Positions 8,330-16,461 of a DNA stretch of 64,000 nucleotides are shown here, in pieces. The DNA lies in contig JBDRLU010000042.1 in NCBI GenBank assembly GCA_043812795.1, positions 1 through 64,000 of the forward strand. Reading direction: 5' to 3'. This DNA is from JBDRLU01 sp043812795 (lineage in GTDB: Bacteria; Chloroflexota; Dehalococcoidia; Dehalococcoidales; UBA2162). The notes under the pieces are model-generated. The model saw only the letters and a program-made list of their open reading frames with translations. It was not told the DNA's origin and ran no database searches. Each line of letters opens with the position of its first letter. Position 1 is the first letter of the stretch. A program made the translations under genes and the position numbers.

Positions 8330-8842
8330 ATGAAAAAACTCTGGTTACTCTGTTTAGCGGTCGTGGCGGCTCTGGGCTTGCTGGGTGTTGGTTATGCCCG
8401 GTGGCAGGGTGAGCTTTACCTGCAGGGTGAAATCAACACCGGCGAGGTGGAGGTCTGCATTGAGAACATCACGCCAGATGACGCCGGCATCGACCCGGGT
8501 TACGACAAAGACGTGGCCTGGGTTGAGGTATGGGTCGATCCCCAGGATTGCAGTCAAGGGACGGTGACGATACATAATGCTTATCCATGCTATACAACCT
8601 TTGTGCACTTCACGGCACTGGTTGGCGGCACGATACCGGTCCGGCTGCAGAGCATTACCGTCGATAACCCGAACCCCTGCGTCGAGGTGCTGGCATGGGA
8701 CAGCCTGGGCGAGCAAAGGCATCCCGGAGAACGGGCTGACAACACCATGCGTGTTCACGTTTTGCAGTGTGCCGACCAGGATGCGACCTACACTTTCTCA
8801 GTAGAATTTCTGTACGTTCAGTACAACGAGTGGACGCCATAA
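8330..8842 (+). CDS. SipW/TasA-type secreted protein 2
   Basis: 170 residues, with a signal peptide ending in GVGYARWQGELYLQG and a beta-rich mature domain with an even pattern of Cys (CIE, DC, YPCY, PCVEV, QCA), suggesting disulfides outside the cell. The C-terminal segment ATYTFSVEFLYVQYN is a family signature. It is about 88 percent identical to the protein at 10832 (20 differences in 170), and the first 110 bases of the two genes are the same. Located in the row of five secreted proteins ahead of the SipW-like peptidase. Confidence 0.78.
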   Translation: MKKLWLLCLAVVAALGLLGVGYARWQGELYLQGEINTGEVEVCIENITPDDAGIDPGYDKDVAWVEVWVDPQDCSQGTVTIHNAYPCYTTFVHFTALVGGTIPVRLQSITVDNPNPCVEVLAWDSLGEQRHPGERADNTMRVHVLQCADQDATYTFSVEFLYVQYNEWTP

Positions 8843-8860
8843 CCTAGAACAAGGGATGGT

Positions 8861-8893
8861 AGGGGTGGGGGGTAAAATAAACCCCCACCCCCT
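8861..8893 (+). terminator. GC-rich hairpin after secreted protein 2
   Basis: AGGGGTGGGGG pairs with CCCCCACCCCCT around TAAAATAAA, 19 bases after the stop codon at 8842. It belongs to the same style of poly-G/poly-C palindromes seen elsewhere in the window, and lacks a clean T-run, so termination may be partial. Confidence 0.5.
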
Positions 8894-9014
8894 CCTTCGT
8901 ACGGGAAAAGGTAAAAGTAAGACGTGAAGTTGATTGGTCTTTTCCCCTTTCCCGTGAGAAGGAGATAGCAGCGGCGAAGTTGCCGGACATATTTGAAAGG
9001 GTTTTTGGAAAGCG

Positions 9015-9497
9015 GTGCCGATAGTGAGAAGGAAAAGAAATAGCTTTTTCAAAGCCGGGATACTCTGTTTAGCTCTGATGCTGTCACTCGGGGCGATGGG
9101 CGTGGTCTATGGTGGTTGGACAGACTCACTGTATCTCGCCAGCACGCTTGAGACGGGGGTAGCGGAGGTAGAGCTCATCGCCGGTATTCCCGGCGCGGGA
9201 GTGGCCTGTACTATCACTCAACCGGATACTCTTGATATCGATGTCACCGCCGGCGCCGGAGGTAGTTATTGGTACCGTGACTTCTATCTCAGTAATACCG
9301 GTTCGCTACCGGTCAAAATCCAGAGCATTAGCGGCAGCGGGGCAGGGGTCACCGTGATAGTGCACGACGTGCAGGAAAATGATGTTATCGATGCTGGCTC
9401 TCAGTCAGTCTACGGTGACGTGGAGGTCCAGGTGCCGGGGGCAGGGACATATAACGATATTATCGTCACCATTACGGTGGTGATTTGGAATCAATAG
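9015..9497 (+). CDS. SipW/TasA-type secreted protein 3
   Basis: 160 residues. Basic N-terminus (RRKRNSFFK), hydrophobic segment, then GVVYGGWTDSLYLAST, equivalent to the GVGYARW signature of its neighbours. The mature domain is beta-rich, low in Cys (one), and includes LSNTGSLPVKIQSIS, a typical camelysin/TasA segment in which paired strands carry the NTGS turn. The GTG at 9015 is used; GTG 9024 is also possible. The C-terminal strand (NDIIVTITVVIWNQ) could take part in donor-strand pairing between subunits, but that is speculation from homologous fibres. Confidence 0.72.
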   Translation: MPIVRRKRNSFFKAGILCLALMLSLGAMGVVYGGWTDSLYLASTLETGVAEVELIAGIPGAGVACTITQPDTLDIDVTAGAGGSYWYRDFYLSNTGSLPVKIQSISGSGAGVTVIVHDVQENDVIDAGSQSVYGDVEVQVPGAGTYNDIIVTITVVIWNQ

Positions 9498-9559
9498 ATG
9501 AGTGTTATTAAGGACTTTGAAACAGATATACCGGGAACGATGGGAAATAGGATAGGGTC

Positions 9560-10723
9560 ATGCTAAAACGGATGAACATGAGGGGTAAAATACCGAAGAT
9601 CGGCATCATCTCTCTGGCTATGGTGGTGGCGAGCACCTCGATGGGTGTGGGGTATGCCTGTTTCACCTATGGCTGGCCTTTTTCCTTTGGCTCCAAGACC
9701 ACATGTGTGCAGACTGAACCCTGTGATTGTAAGTTCGGCTGGGCCGTATCCAATGACGACGGCCACCAGACAACCATCGGCTCGACTGTCATCGACCCGG
9801 GTGATAATAACATCGGGGAGACGTATGATAAATGGCCCGGCACCAGCAGCCGGGACCCGTCAGGGCCGCCGCCCGCCTGCGGCCAGGAGGCCCCGCGGTA
9901 TGATAAGGACGTAGCCCGGACCACGGCCAGCGTCAATGGTGACCCCCATATTATCAACATATTATTGGAAAATGCCTACCCCCTCTATAACCCGGCGGTA
10001 TGCTTTGCTATCAAGTGTCCCGATGCCAGGGCCACGATTACGAAAATTACCGTCGATGAGAACGCTGACACCGATGCGATAGACGACATTCCCGAGCTTA
10101 CCGTACCGCCTCCCACCGGTATCTACGTCGGTCAGGAAATAAATCCGGGGGAGGAAGCCGTCGGCTCCCTGCAAATCCGCGTGGAGCAGCCCGCTCAGCA
10201 GAATGCCACCTATAAAATAAAGGTCTTGATTGAGACTTCATGCTATACCGAGACCTGCGGCACCGGCTACGCTTACGGCGGCTGTAAAGCTATTTGCTTC
10301 CTGAGTATTCCTAATCGTGACTCAAACAACTGGGGCTGGACCAATGGCCCATTTTCGGTATCACAGAGTCTTTCCTATACTAACTCGAACCGGTGGCCAA
10401 TCTACGTCGGCGCGGCTAAGTGCGACCGGAGCAAAGGGGAGCTGGTCGGCTATCTCACCGTTACCTATAATAAAAGCACCAGGAAATTATCCGTTACCTA
10501 TGATATGAAAGACGGTTATACGATGGATGAAGTCCAGCTCTGGGTCGGCAATACTATGCTGCCGTTAAAGAATCGTACTACTTATTCCACCGCTCCGGGG
10601 CAATTTAACTACAAAGCCACGCTCAACAATGCGGAAACATATACCTTCCCGGAGATAACCATCAATTCTCGCTGGTCATCGTTCTATATCGCCGCCCATA
10701 CCGAAGTCTGCTGGTTCAAATAG
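9560..10723 (+). CDS. Large SipW-type secreted protein with extra C-terminal domain
   Basis: 387 residues. Signal peptide region runs to GVGYACFTYGW. The middle portion (about 40-230) contains strand motifs of its neighbours, including NILLENAYPLYNP and QNATYKIKVLIE, so a TasA-like fold is likely. Residues about 240-387 add a second, beta-rich, Asn/Thr/Ser-rich domain not present in the other four proteins. Ten or more Cys suggest stable disulfides. It may be a tip or minor subunit of a surface fibre, by analogy with clusters having one larger protein. Function is unproven. Confidence 0.68.
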   Translation: MLKRMNMRGKIPKIGIISLAMVVASTSMGVGYACFTYGWPFSFGSKTTCVQTEPCDCKFGWAVSNDDGHQTTIGSTVIDPGDNNIGETYDKWPGTSSRDPSGPPPACGQEAPRYDKDVARTTASVNGDPHIINILLENAYPLYNPAVCFAIKCPDARATITKITVDENADTDAIDDIPELTVPPPTGIYVGQEINPGEEAVGSLQIRVEQPAQQNATYKIKVLIETSCYTETCGTGYAYGGCKAICFLSIPNRDSNNWGWTNGPFSVSQSLSYTNSNRWPIYVGAAKCDRSKGELVGYLTVTYNKSTRKLSVTYDMKDGYTMDEVQLWVGNTMLPLKNRTTYSTAPGQFNYKATLNNAETYTFPEITINSRWSSFYIAAHTEVCWFK

Positions 10724-10831
10724 CAAGGGGCGGGGCTAGGAGATGCTAATCCTTTACCTCCTCTCTTTAGCGGGAGAGGGGGTAAATAATATAGGAATCC
10801 TAACACATGACTGAAAGAATGTAAGAAGAAG

Positions 10832-11344
10832 ATGAAAAAACTCTGGTTACTCTGTTTAGCGGTCGTGGCGGCTCTGGGCTTGCTGGGTGTTGGTTATGCC
10901 CGGTGGCAGGGTGAGCTTTACCTGCAAGGTGAAATCAACACCGGCGAGGTGGAGGTCTGCATTGAAAGCATTGCACCGGATGACCACGGCATCGACCCGG
11001 GTTACGACAAAGACGTGGCCTGGGTTGAGGTATGGGTCGACCCCAATGACTGCAGTCGGGGGACAGCGACGATACACAATGCTTACCCGTGCTACACGAC
11101 CTTTGTGCATTTCACGACCTTGGTTGGCGGCACGGTGCCGGTCAGGCTGCAGAGTATTAACATCGTCAACCCGAACCCCTGCGTCGAGGTGCTGGCATGG
11201 GACACCATGGGTGAGCAGAGGCATCCGGGAGAACATTCTGATAATGCTATGAGCGTTCATGTTTTGCAATGTGCCGAACAGAATGCGACCTACACTTTCT
11301 CAGTAGAATTCGTGTACGTTCAATATAACGAATGGACGCCATAG
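10832..11344 (+). CDS. SipW/TasA-type secreted protein 5, near-duplicate of protein 2
   Basis: 170 residues, about 88 percent identical to the 8330 product. The copy extends upstream into AAGAAG before the ATG, and the signal peptide codons are identical, so duplication or gene conversion is recent. Most differences lie in exposed-looking positions (for example residues 46-52 and 136-146) while all Cys are kept. As in its twin, the C-terminus is ATYTFSVEFVYVQYN. The larger 9560 gene lies between the twins, so the duplication was not simply tandem. Confidence 0.78.
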   Translation: MKKLWLLCLAVVAALGLLGVGYARWQGELYLQGEINTGEVEVCIESIAPDDHGIDPGYDKDVAWVEVWVDPNDCSRGTATIHNAYPCYTTFVHFTTLVGGTVPVRLQSINIVNPNPCVEVLAWDTMGEQRHPGEHSDNAMSVHVLQCAEQNATYTFSVEFVYVQYNEWTP

Positions 11345-11357
11345 CTTGGACAGCGGT

Positions 11358-11394
11358 GGGGGTGGGACGAAATATCCCCACCCTTTTCCTTCTC
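11358..11394 (+). terminator. Probable terminator after secreted protein cluster
   Basis: A GGGGGTGGGA arm pairs with TCCCCACCC across a short AT-rich loop, followed by CTTTT. It sits 14 bases after the last secreted-protein stop and before the signal peptidase gene. Confidence 0.5.
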
Positions 11395-11491
11395 AAGAGA
11401 AGGGGAAAGTAAGACATCAATTTGACAAACATTTGCCACTTCCCTGAATTGTAATTGCTATTATTACTTGCTCCGAGTAAAATTATGAGCC

Positions 11492-12664
11492 ATGCAGGCA
11501 TCTCTTAGCCTACCGACGGGAAGGGCAGCCTGGATCATCCTCGCCCTGCTCACTGCCATCTATCTGGCGATAAACCGGGGCTGGTTCTTAGCTCTTGGTT
11601 CGAATGTGGGTACCTATATCATCCGCCCGCTGGCGTGGGGACTCGTCATCTGGCTGGTGCTCGCCTTGCCGAAATACCGGCCCGCCAGTAAGCCGAATAT
11701 CAGAAAAGACGTTATCCAGCTGGCGCTGCTCATCGGCTTTATCCAGGTATTGCTCAATCTCGTCGGCGGGCTTTTTTCCGGTTTCGGTAAGAGCCCATCT
11801 TCTCAAGCACCGATTGGAATTCTATTCAACCTTATTCTTATCCCCTCGACGCTGGTTGGCATGGAGTTCAGCCGTGCCTGGCTTATCAATCATCTGGGCA
11901 AGAGACATACCTTTGTGGCTATCGGACTCATTGCCTTGTTCTATACAGTCCTCTCGATACCGCTAGGACAGCTCACCGGTATCAAGCCGAATGTGCAAGC
12001 AATCGATTTCTTAAACTCCACTCTTATTCCGTCAATAGCCGAGAACCTGTTTGCCTCTTTTCTCGCCCTTTCGGCAGGGCCGCTGGCGGCTATCGCCTAC
12101 CGCGGCTGGATAGAGGCATTCTGGTGGTTCTGCCCCATTCTGCCCGACCTCTCCTTTGCTTTCAAGGGACTCATTGGCACGGGGGTACCGATTGTGGGTC
12201 TGGTATTGATGCAAAGCCTTTATCCACTTCCGTCGCGACATGCCAGGCCAAGGCGGAGCGAGGAAGGTTCGCCGGGTGGCTGGATTATGACGGCCATTAT
12301 TTCAGTAACCATTATCTGGTTCTCTGTCGGCCTCTTTCCCATTCAGCCTTCACTGATTGGCAGCGGCAGCATGAGCCCGGCGATGGAGGCCGGTGATGTC
12401 GTCGTCTTTGCCAAAATATCAGCAGATAAGATTAAGGTAGGTGACGTTATCGGGTTCCGCAGACCGGGAAAAATAACGGTGATACACCGTGTCATTAGTA
12501 TTCAGGAAACAGAAGGGGAAAGACTTTTCGTTACCAAGGGTGATGCCAACGACGCTCCTGACCCCGACCCGGTTATTCCTGACAATGTGGTCGGTAAGGT
12601 TTTTCTCACCGTCCCCAAGGTCGGCTGGATTTCGGCGTTCTTTAAGGGGTTCTTTGCACCCTAG
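11492..12664 (+). CDS. SipW-like signal peptidase fused to a membrane domain
   Basis: 390 residues. The first 285 form a multi-helix membrane domain (about seven or eight hydrophobic stretches). The C-terminal 105 are an S26 signal peptidase with Ser293 (GSGSMSPAM) and His332 (ITVIHRVIS) in place of the Lys used by ordinary bacterial enzymes, so it is of the SipW/Sec11 (ER) type; GDANDAPDP at 350-358 is the third conserved box. It should cut the signal peptides of the five secreted proteins just upstream. SipW enzymes are usually under 200 residues, so the N-terminal membrane domain is unusual. Start ATG 11492 has no strong ribosome site. Confidence 0.85.
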   Translation: MQASLSLPTGRAAWIILALLTAIYLAINRGWFLALGSNVGTYIIRPLAWGLVIWLVLALPKYRPASKPNIRKDVIQLALLIGFIQVLLNLVGGLFSGFGKSPSSQAPIGILFNLILIPSTLVGMEFSRAWLINHLGKRHTFVAIGLIALFYTVLSIPLGQLTGIKPNVQAIDFLNSTLIPSIAENLFASFLALSAGPLAAIAYRGWIEAFWWFCPILPDLSFAFKGLIGTGVPIVGLVLMQSLYPLPSRHARPRRSEEGSPGGWIMTAIISVTIIWFSVGLFPIQPSLIGSGSMSPAMEAGDVVVFAKISADKIKVGDVIGFRRPGKITVIHRVISIQETEGERLFVTKGDANDAPDPDPVIPDNVVGKVFLTVPKVGWISAFFKGFFAP

Positions 12665-12773
12665 ACACGATAAGGTATAATACTCAGGACAGCGAGCCAA
12701 TGCCGGACATGCTTTCTGGCAGCACTCGTCAAAGGTTTCTTTAGCAGTCAGAAAAGGGGTAAGGGGAACGTTT

Positions 12774-14405
12774 ATTAATCCGAAACTGGTAAAATATCTG
12801 GTTGTCACAAGTGGTGCTTTACTTCTTGTGTCGCTGATTGGTGTTTTTGCGGCAGGTCCTCTACCGACTGAATTCAAGCAGGAGACTGAGCTGGTCAACT
12901 ATGAACACACGGGCGAATTCGATTATCAGGTCACTCTCAAGCCGTCCTATCTCTTCGGTCCTGAGCCAGAGGAGCCTCCGCTACCACCGCCAGAGCCGCT
13001 CCCGTTATCAAACCCGCAATACCCCATCGGGTTAATCAACCGGTTCAACTTCAATTTTGGCTACGAATTCGTATCCGATAGGCCGGTGGGAACGATATCC
13101 GAAAAGGTAAAAGTCACCGCCGTTGTGAAAGATACTGACGGGAAAACGACAGAGATTACGCTTCTGCCGGAAACATCTGCAACAGGGTCCTATTTCACTA
13201 TCTCATTTCCGCTAGCGATAAATGCGATAACTTCTACCGGTGACATAACCATCAATATGTATGTCTATCCTACCATACAGACAGATTACGGATTGCTATT
13301 TGATTCATTTGTTCAGAGGCTGAACCTGAAGCTGCAGGGGCCTAATTTCGAGGTTGACCGCGACCTGGAGTACAGCGAGGTGCGTAATAGTGGGACATTA
13401 ATCTACGAGCAAAAAGGCACCATTACTTATTCTGTGCTCCTCAACGCAGGGGTGGACAATCCTTTCGGTCCAATAACCATCTTACCTCCAGAGGTTGTAA
13501 AGACACCAGAGCCTGAACCAGTCCCGGTACCCCCTCTCAGGACTGTGGGGCCGACGGAGTTTATTTTCCCCAAGCTTGTGGACAATATGACGGCTACCTT
13601 TGCTTACCGGCTGGAGGCTGATAAGGAGGTAAGAGATCAAAACGAGCAGGTGATAATAACCGCGGCGCTTGAGGCCGCTGGTGCCTGGAGCAAGACCTTT
13701 GTCCTCGTTCCACCAACCAAACAAAAGGGAAATTTCACCATTAGGTTTCCTCTGGACATTGCTGAGTTTTTCAGCCTGATTGAGGTTTTCCGCACTGAAA
13801 CAGGGGTCTCGTCGGACAACTATACACTGAACATCAAGGCTGAGGTATATACTACCGGGCAAACAGAGTTTGGCCCGATAAGCGAACTTTACAGCCAGAC
13901 CTTGAGCAGTAACCTGGGAAAAGGTATTTTAGATTGGAATGAGAAGCTGGTGCAGTCTAAGGCTGGCGCTATCAAGACAACCGAGGTCATTCCCAACTCC
14001 AACAAATATCTGGGGATGTCAGTGTCCACGGCAAAGAGAGTGCCAATTATTATGACAATCATCTTCTTCCTTTTGTGTGCATTCTCTGTTGTGATGTATA
14101 TAAAATATAGACCGGCAAGGCCCTCCCTGCTTGAGCAGGAGGCAGCGCGAATCAGTAAGAAGTACGGACAACGGATGGCTGTAGCAACAGACCAGATACC
14201 GACTGCGGGTGAAACAACGATAACTCTAAACTCCATGGAAGACTTAGTTAAGATAGCTGATGAACTGGGCAAACCTATAGTTTATCAAGCCGGCATTGGC
14301 CCCGATGAAACGCACACGTATTATGTATTCGATGGCGCCAGCCGATACCAATATGTGCTGGCTACCCGCATCGACACGGAAGCTGAACCTGCCGAGAACA
14401 GCTAA
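12774..14405 (+). CDS. DUF5305-like membrane protein, start uncertain
   Basis: Secretion-linked protein of the DUF5305 type: extracellular beta-rich region with two similar halves (each with GxxxYxVxL strands followed by a Pro-rich stretch and a Phe/Tyr-rich NRFNFNFGYE or NMTATFAYR segment), a membrane helix near the C-terminus (VPIIMTIIFFLLCAFSVVMY) and a cytoplasmic tail of about 100 residues. The first canonical start is GTG 12828, but the frame is open back to 12681 and codes for a hydrophobic signal-anchor stretch before it. An ATT at 12774 with AAGGGGA upstream would include it, and I use that. Such genes neighbour SipW peptidases in other genomes. Confidence 0.7.
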   Translation: MNPKLVKYLVVTSGALLLVSLIGVFAAGPLPTEFKQETELVNYEHTGEFDYQVTLKPSYLFGPEPEEPPLPPPEPLPLSNPQYPIGLINRFNFNFGYEFVSDRPVGTISEKVKVTAVVKDTDGKTTEITLLPETSATGSYFTISFPLAINAITSTGDITINMYVYPTIQTDYGLLFDSFVQRLNLKLQGPNFEVDRDLEYSEVRNSGTLIYEQKGTITYSVLLNAGVDNPFGPITILPPEVVKTPEPEPVPVPPLRTVGPTEFIFPKLVDNMTATFAYRLEADKEVRDQNEQVIITAALEAAGAWSKTFVLVPPTKQKGNFTIRFPLDIAEFFSLIEVFRTETGVSSDNYTLNIKAEVYTTGQTEFGPISELYSQTLSSNLGKGILDWNEKLVQSKAGAIKTTEVIPNSNKYLGMSVSTAKRVPIIMTIIFFLLCAFSVVMYIKYRPARPSLLEQEAARISKKYGQRMAVATDQIPTAGETTITLNSMEDLVKIADELGKPIVYQAGIGPDETHTYYVFDGASRYQYVLATRIDTEAEPAENS

Positions 14406-14669
14406 TAGTTTTGATATTTTGATATCTGGTAGCTGGCAAAATGATACTTAACCATCTCCAAAGGAAAGTGAGCCTCTAAGTTACTCCGTATGTGAGGTAA
14501 CGTCATTAGAGAGTTGAATTAAAAGGGATTACACAACAGTCCATTTTGTTTAGTGGATAAACAAGATGGACTGAGCTTTTCAGGCGGTGACCAAAGTAAA
14601 ACAAGACGCTATAATTAGAAAAGAACACCGATAACGAAAGTTGGGGAACACAGAAGCAGGACGAAGTTA
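14406..14669. other. Intergenic region with strong hairpin
   Basis: About 265 bases separating the DUF5305-like gene from the Cys-cluster gene. The hairpin at 14538-14572 is the only structure noted. Confidence 0.5.
14538..14580 (+). terminator. Long-stem terminator-like hairpin
   Basis: AGTCCAT, a T, then TTGTTTA pairs with TAAACAA, a G, then ATGGACT: 14 Watson-Crick pairs plus one U-G, with loop GTGGA, followed by GAGCTTTT. It is far (about 130 bases) from the preceding stop, so it may close a longer transcript or serve as an element end. Confidence 0.6.
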
Positions 14670-15152
14670 ATGTTCGGAGGAATCGGTCTCAACTTACCGC
14701 CAGCTATTCAATATGGTTTTGGCTCAAAGGAACATGACATTACATGCTTCCGTTGTGGGGAGTGTTGCATTAAGTACCACGTTCGCCTGAGTTTAGTAGA
14801 AGCCCGTCGGATTGCAGATGAACTGGGGCTGGCATTTGATGATTGGCTAGACAGATATACTGACAGAGATTGGCAACGAGACGAAAGCTTCGTACTAAAG
14901 TGGCGTAATGGTGAGTGTATATTTCTAGAGCGGGTGAAAGGTAGCAAGAAAACCAGCTGCCTCATTCATGGGGTAAAGCCGGAGGTGTGTAAGGTATGGA
15001 CACCCGGCTTGAATCGCAGGGAGTGCCGGCAAGGCCTGGCGAGATACTGGAGACTCAGCATCAGTCCGTTTGAGAAGTTCGAAGGAAGAAGCGAAGACCT
15101 CAGAGAATTCCACTCATTCTTGAAGTCCCTCAAATTCACGAACAACCCATAG
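14670..15152 (+). CDS. YkgJ-family cysteine-cluster protein
   Basis: 160 residues. Signature CFRCGECC near residue 28 and later conserved Cys in SCLIHGVKPEVCKVW and NRRECRQGL make this a CxxCxxCC protein (UPF0153/YkgJ family), thought to bind a zinc or an iron-sulfur cluster. It is clearly homologous to the protein at 56038 (shared SLVEARRI, LxRYTDR, CIFLER, ARYW blocks). Function of the family is unknown. It is an isolated gene; ATG 14670 follows AGGACG. Confidence 0.8.
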   Translation: MFGGIGLNLPPAIQYGFGSKEHDITCFRCGECCIKYHVRLSLVEARRIADELGLAFDDWLDRYTDRDWQRDESFVLKWRNGECIFLERVKGSKKTSCLIHGVKPEVCKVWTPGLNRRECRQGLARYWRLSISPFEKFEGRSEDLREFHSFLKSLKFTNNP

Positions 15153-15536
15153 ACAAATGTGACGGGGTCACGCAATCGCTTGTTTTGTTACCTGGGTGAA
15201 CAAATGACAAGTTATGCATTGCAATCCAGACAGTGGGTCAGATAGTAGACTGGGCTGCCGTCATCACCATTTATGATTGAGACGAGGTGCCATCTTTGAG
15301 CCTAGGCTTCGCTGTGAGCCTTTCCTCGGGCCCGAAGGGGAAGATCCGTGTCAGATTTTACCTTTCGTACTTCTCGGCTCCCTTCAAAGGGAGAGGGGTT
15401 CACCCTGAGGAGTCCTCCCTGAAGGGGATAAAGGGGGTGAGAGAGTACGGGCATTTCGGTAACCTTACTGCATTTTGACGCAATACAGCCAGCCGAGTTC
15501 GAGTGAAAAATCGGCCAAAAGGCCTAAGACTTTGGC
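15153..15536. other. Intergenic region with CTCCCTT...AAGGGAG repeat
   Basis: The region before the Wood-Ljungdahl promoter. About 15379-15450 holds a palindromic GGCTCCCTTCAAAGGGAGAG unit followed by a GGGGTTCACCCTGA / GGGGATAAAGGGGGTGAGAG tail, one of the dispersed family also present at 56564 and 58499. No gene found. Confidence 0.55.
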
Positions 15537-15566
15537 TTGACTTATTATCGGCCATTAGGGTATACT
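15537..15566 (+). promoter_or_regulatory. Sigma70-type promoter of Wood-Ljungdahl cluster
   Basis: TTGACT at 15537-15542, an 18-base spacer and TATACT at 15561-15566: five of six matches to each consensus. Transcription would start near 15573, giving an 80-base leader before the cooC start at 15655 that contains the hairpin at 15598-15632. Confidence 0.65.
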
Positions 15567-15597
15567 ACTGCGGGTAAGCAACCAGATGCCGGCTTGC

Positions 15598-15637
15598 AAG
15601 GCTGAGTGCTTTCCCAAGGAAGTCTCAGCCTTAATTT
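15598..15637 (+). promoter_or_regulatory. Leader hairpin upstream of cooC
   Basis: AAGGCTGAG (15598-15606) pairs exactly with CTCAGCCTT (15624-15632), with an inner CTTTCC/GGAAG pairing, then AATTTT. It lies between promoter and start codon, so it may be an attenuator or an RNA-stability element. It is not a riboswitch that I recognise. Confidence 0.45.
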
Positions 15638-15654
15638 TGCCCACAAAGGGTTCC

Positions 15655-16446
15655 ATGAAGATTGCAATTAGCGGTAAAGGCGGAGTAGGTAAAACACTAT
15701 TAGCGGCCCTTTTATCTAAAACATTTGCTGAGTCCGGCTATTCCGTAATCGCTATCGACGCCGACCCCGCCGCTAGTCTGGCGGCTACCCTCGGTTTTCC
15801 CCAGCCTGAAAAAATAACTCCCATATCAGAAATGAAAGAACTTATTGAGGAAAGGACCGGTGCCCGGCCCGGTCAATCGGGACCTTACTTCACGCTTAAC
15901 CCCAAAGTGGATGACATCCCGGAAAAATATGCCCAGAAACAAGACGGCATCAGACTGATGCGGATGGGGGGCATCAAAGGTGGCGGCAGCGGCTGCTACT
16001 GTCCGGAGAATGCCCTGCTCAGAACACTGGTAGCTCACCTTCTGCTGGCACGGAATGAAGTGGTCATTCTCGATATGGAAGCCGGTATCGAGCATTTGAG
16101 CCGAGGAACGGCTAAGGCGGTGGATAAACTGATTATTGTCGTCGAGCCAGGACGGAGAAGTCTGGAGACCGCCGCCAACATCAGGAAACTGGCCGGGGAC
16201 ATCGATTTAAAAACCATAGCTGTCGTCGGTAATAAAGTGAGAGACCAGGCAGACCAGGCATTTCTTAAAGCCAACTTACCTGACTTTGATTTTCTGGGTT
16301 TTATACCCTATGACCCGGCGATTACCGAGGCCGACCAGGCCCGTCGTTCCGTCCTGGACGCTAGTCCTGCGGTCAAAGCAGCGGCGAAAGAAATATATCA
16401 GGCTTTGCGACAAAGTGCCGGAGAAGGCACTAAAAATAAGAAATAA
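15655..16446 (+). CDS. cooC: CooC/AcsF-type nickel-insertion ATPase 1
   Basis: P-loop ATPase of the MinD/ArsA class that matures the nickel sites of carbon monoxide dehydrogenase or acetyl-CoA synthase. Walker A GKGGVGKT at 8-15 and the CooC-specific CxC motif C114-Y-C116, which binds the metal at the dimer interface, are present, as is the EAGIEHLSRGT segment. I place the start at ATG 15655, with AAAGGG just upstream; an in-frame start at 15586 would add a non-homologous tail. First gene of the Wood-Ljungdahl cluster and 15 bases ahead of fhs. A second paralog lies at 20299. Confidence 0.9.
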   Translation: MKIAISGKGGVGKTLLAALLSKTFAESGYSVIAIDADPAASLAATLGFPQPEKITPISEMKELIEERTGARPGQSGPYFTLNPKVDDIPEKYAQKQDGIRLMRMGGIKGGGSGCYCPENALLRTLVAHLLLARNEVVILDMEAGIEHLSRGTAKAVDKLIIVVEPGRRSLETAANIRKLAGDIDLKTIAVVGNKVRDQADQAFLKANLPDFDFLGFIPYDPAITEADQARRSVLDASPAVKAAAKEIYQALRQSAGEGTKNKK

Positions 16447-16461
16447 GTAGAAGGAGGTTGT

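Noticed and set aside
15598..15632. Cobalamin or other riboswitch before the Wood-Ljungdahl cluster
   Set aside because: Only a simple hairpin is seen. The leader is too short and lacks the conserved B12-box.
15586..15654. N-terminal extension of the first CooC
   Set aside because: It lies across the leader hairpin and does not match the family; ATG 15655 has a ribosome site and begins directly with the P-loop strand.
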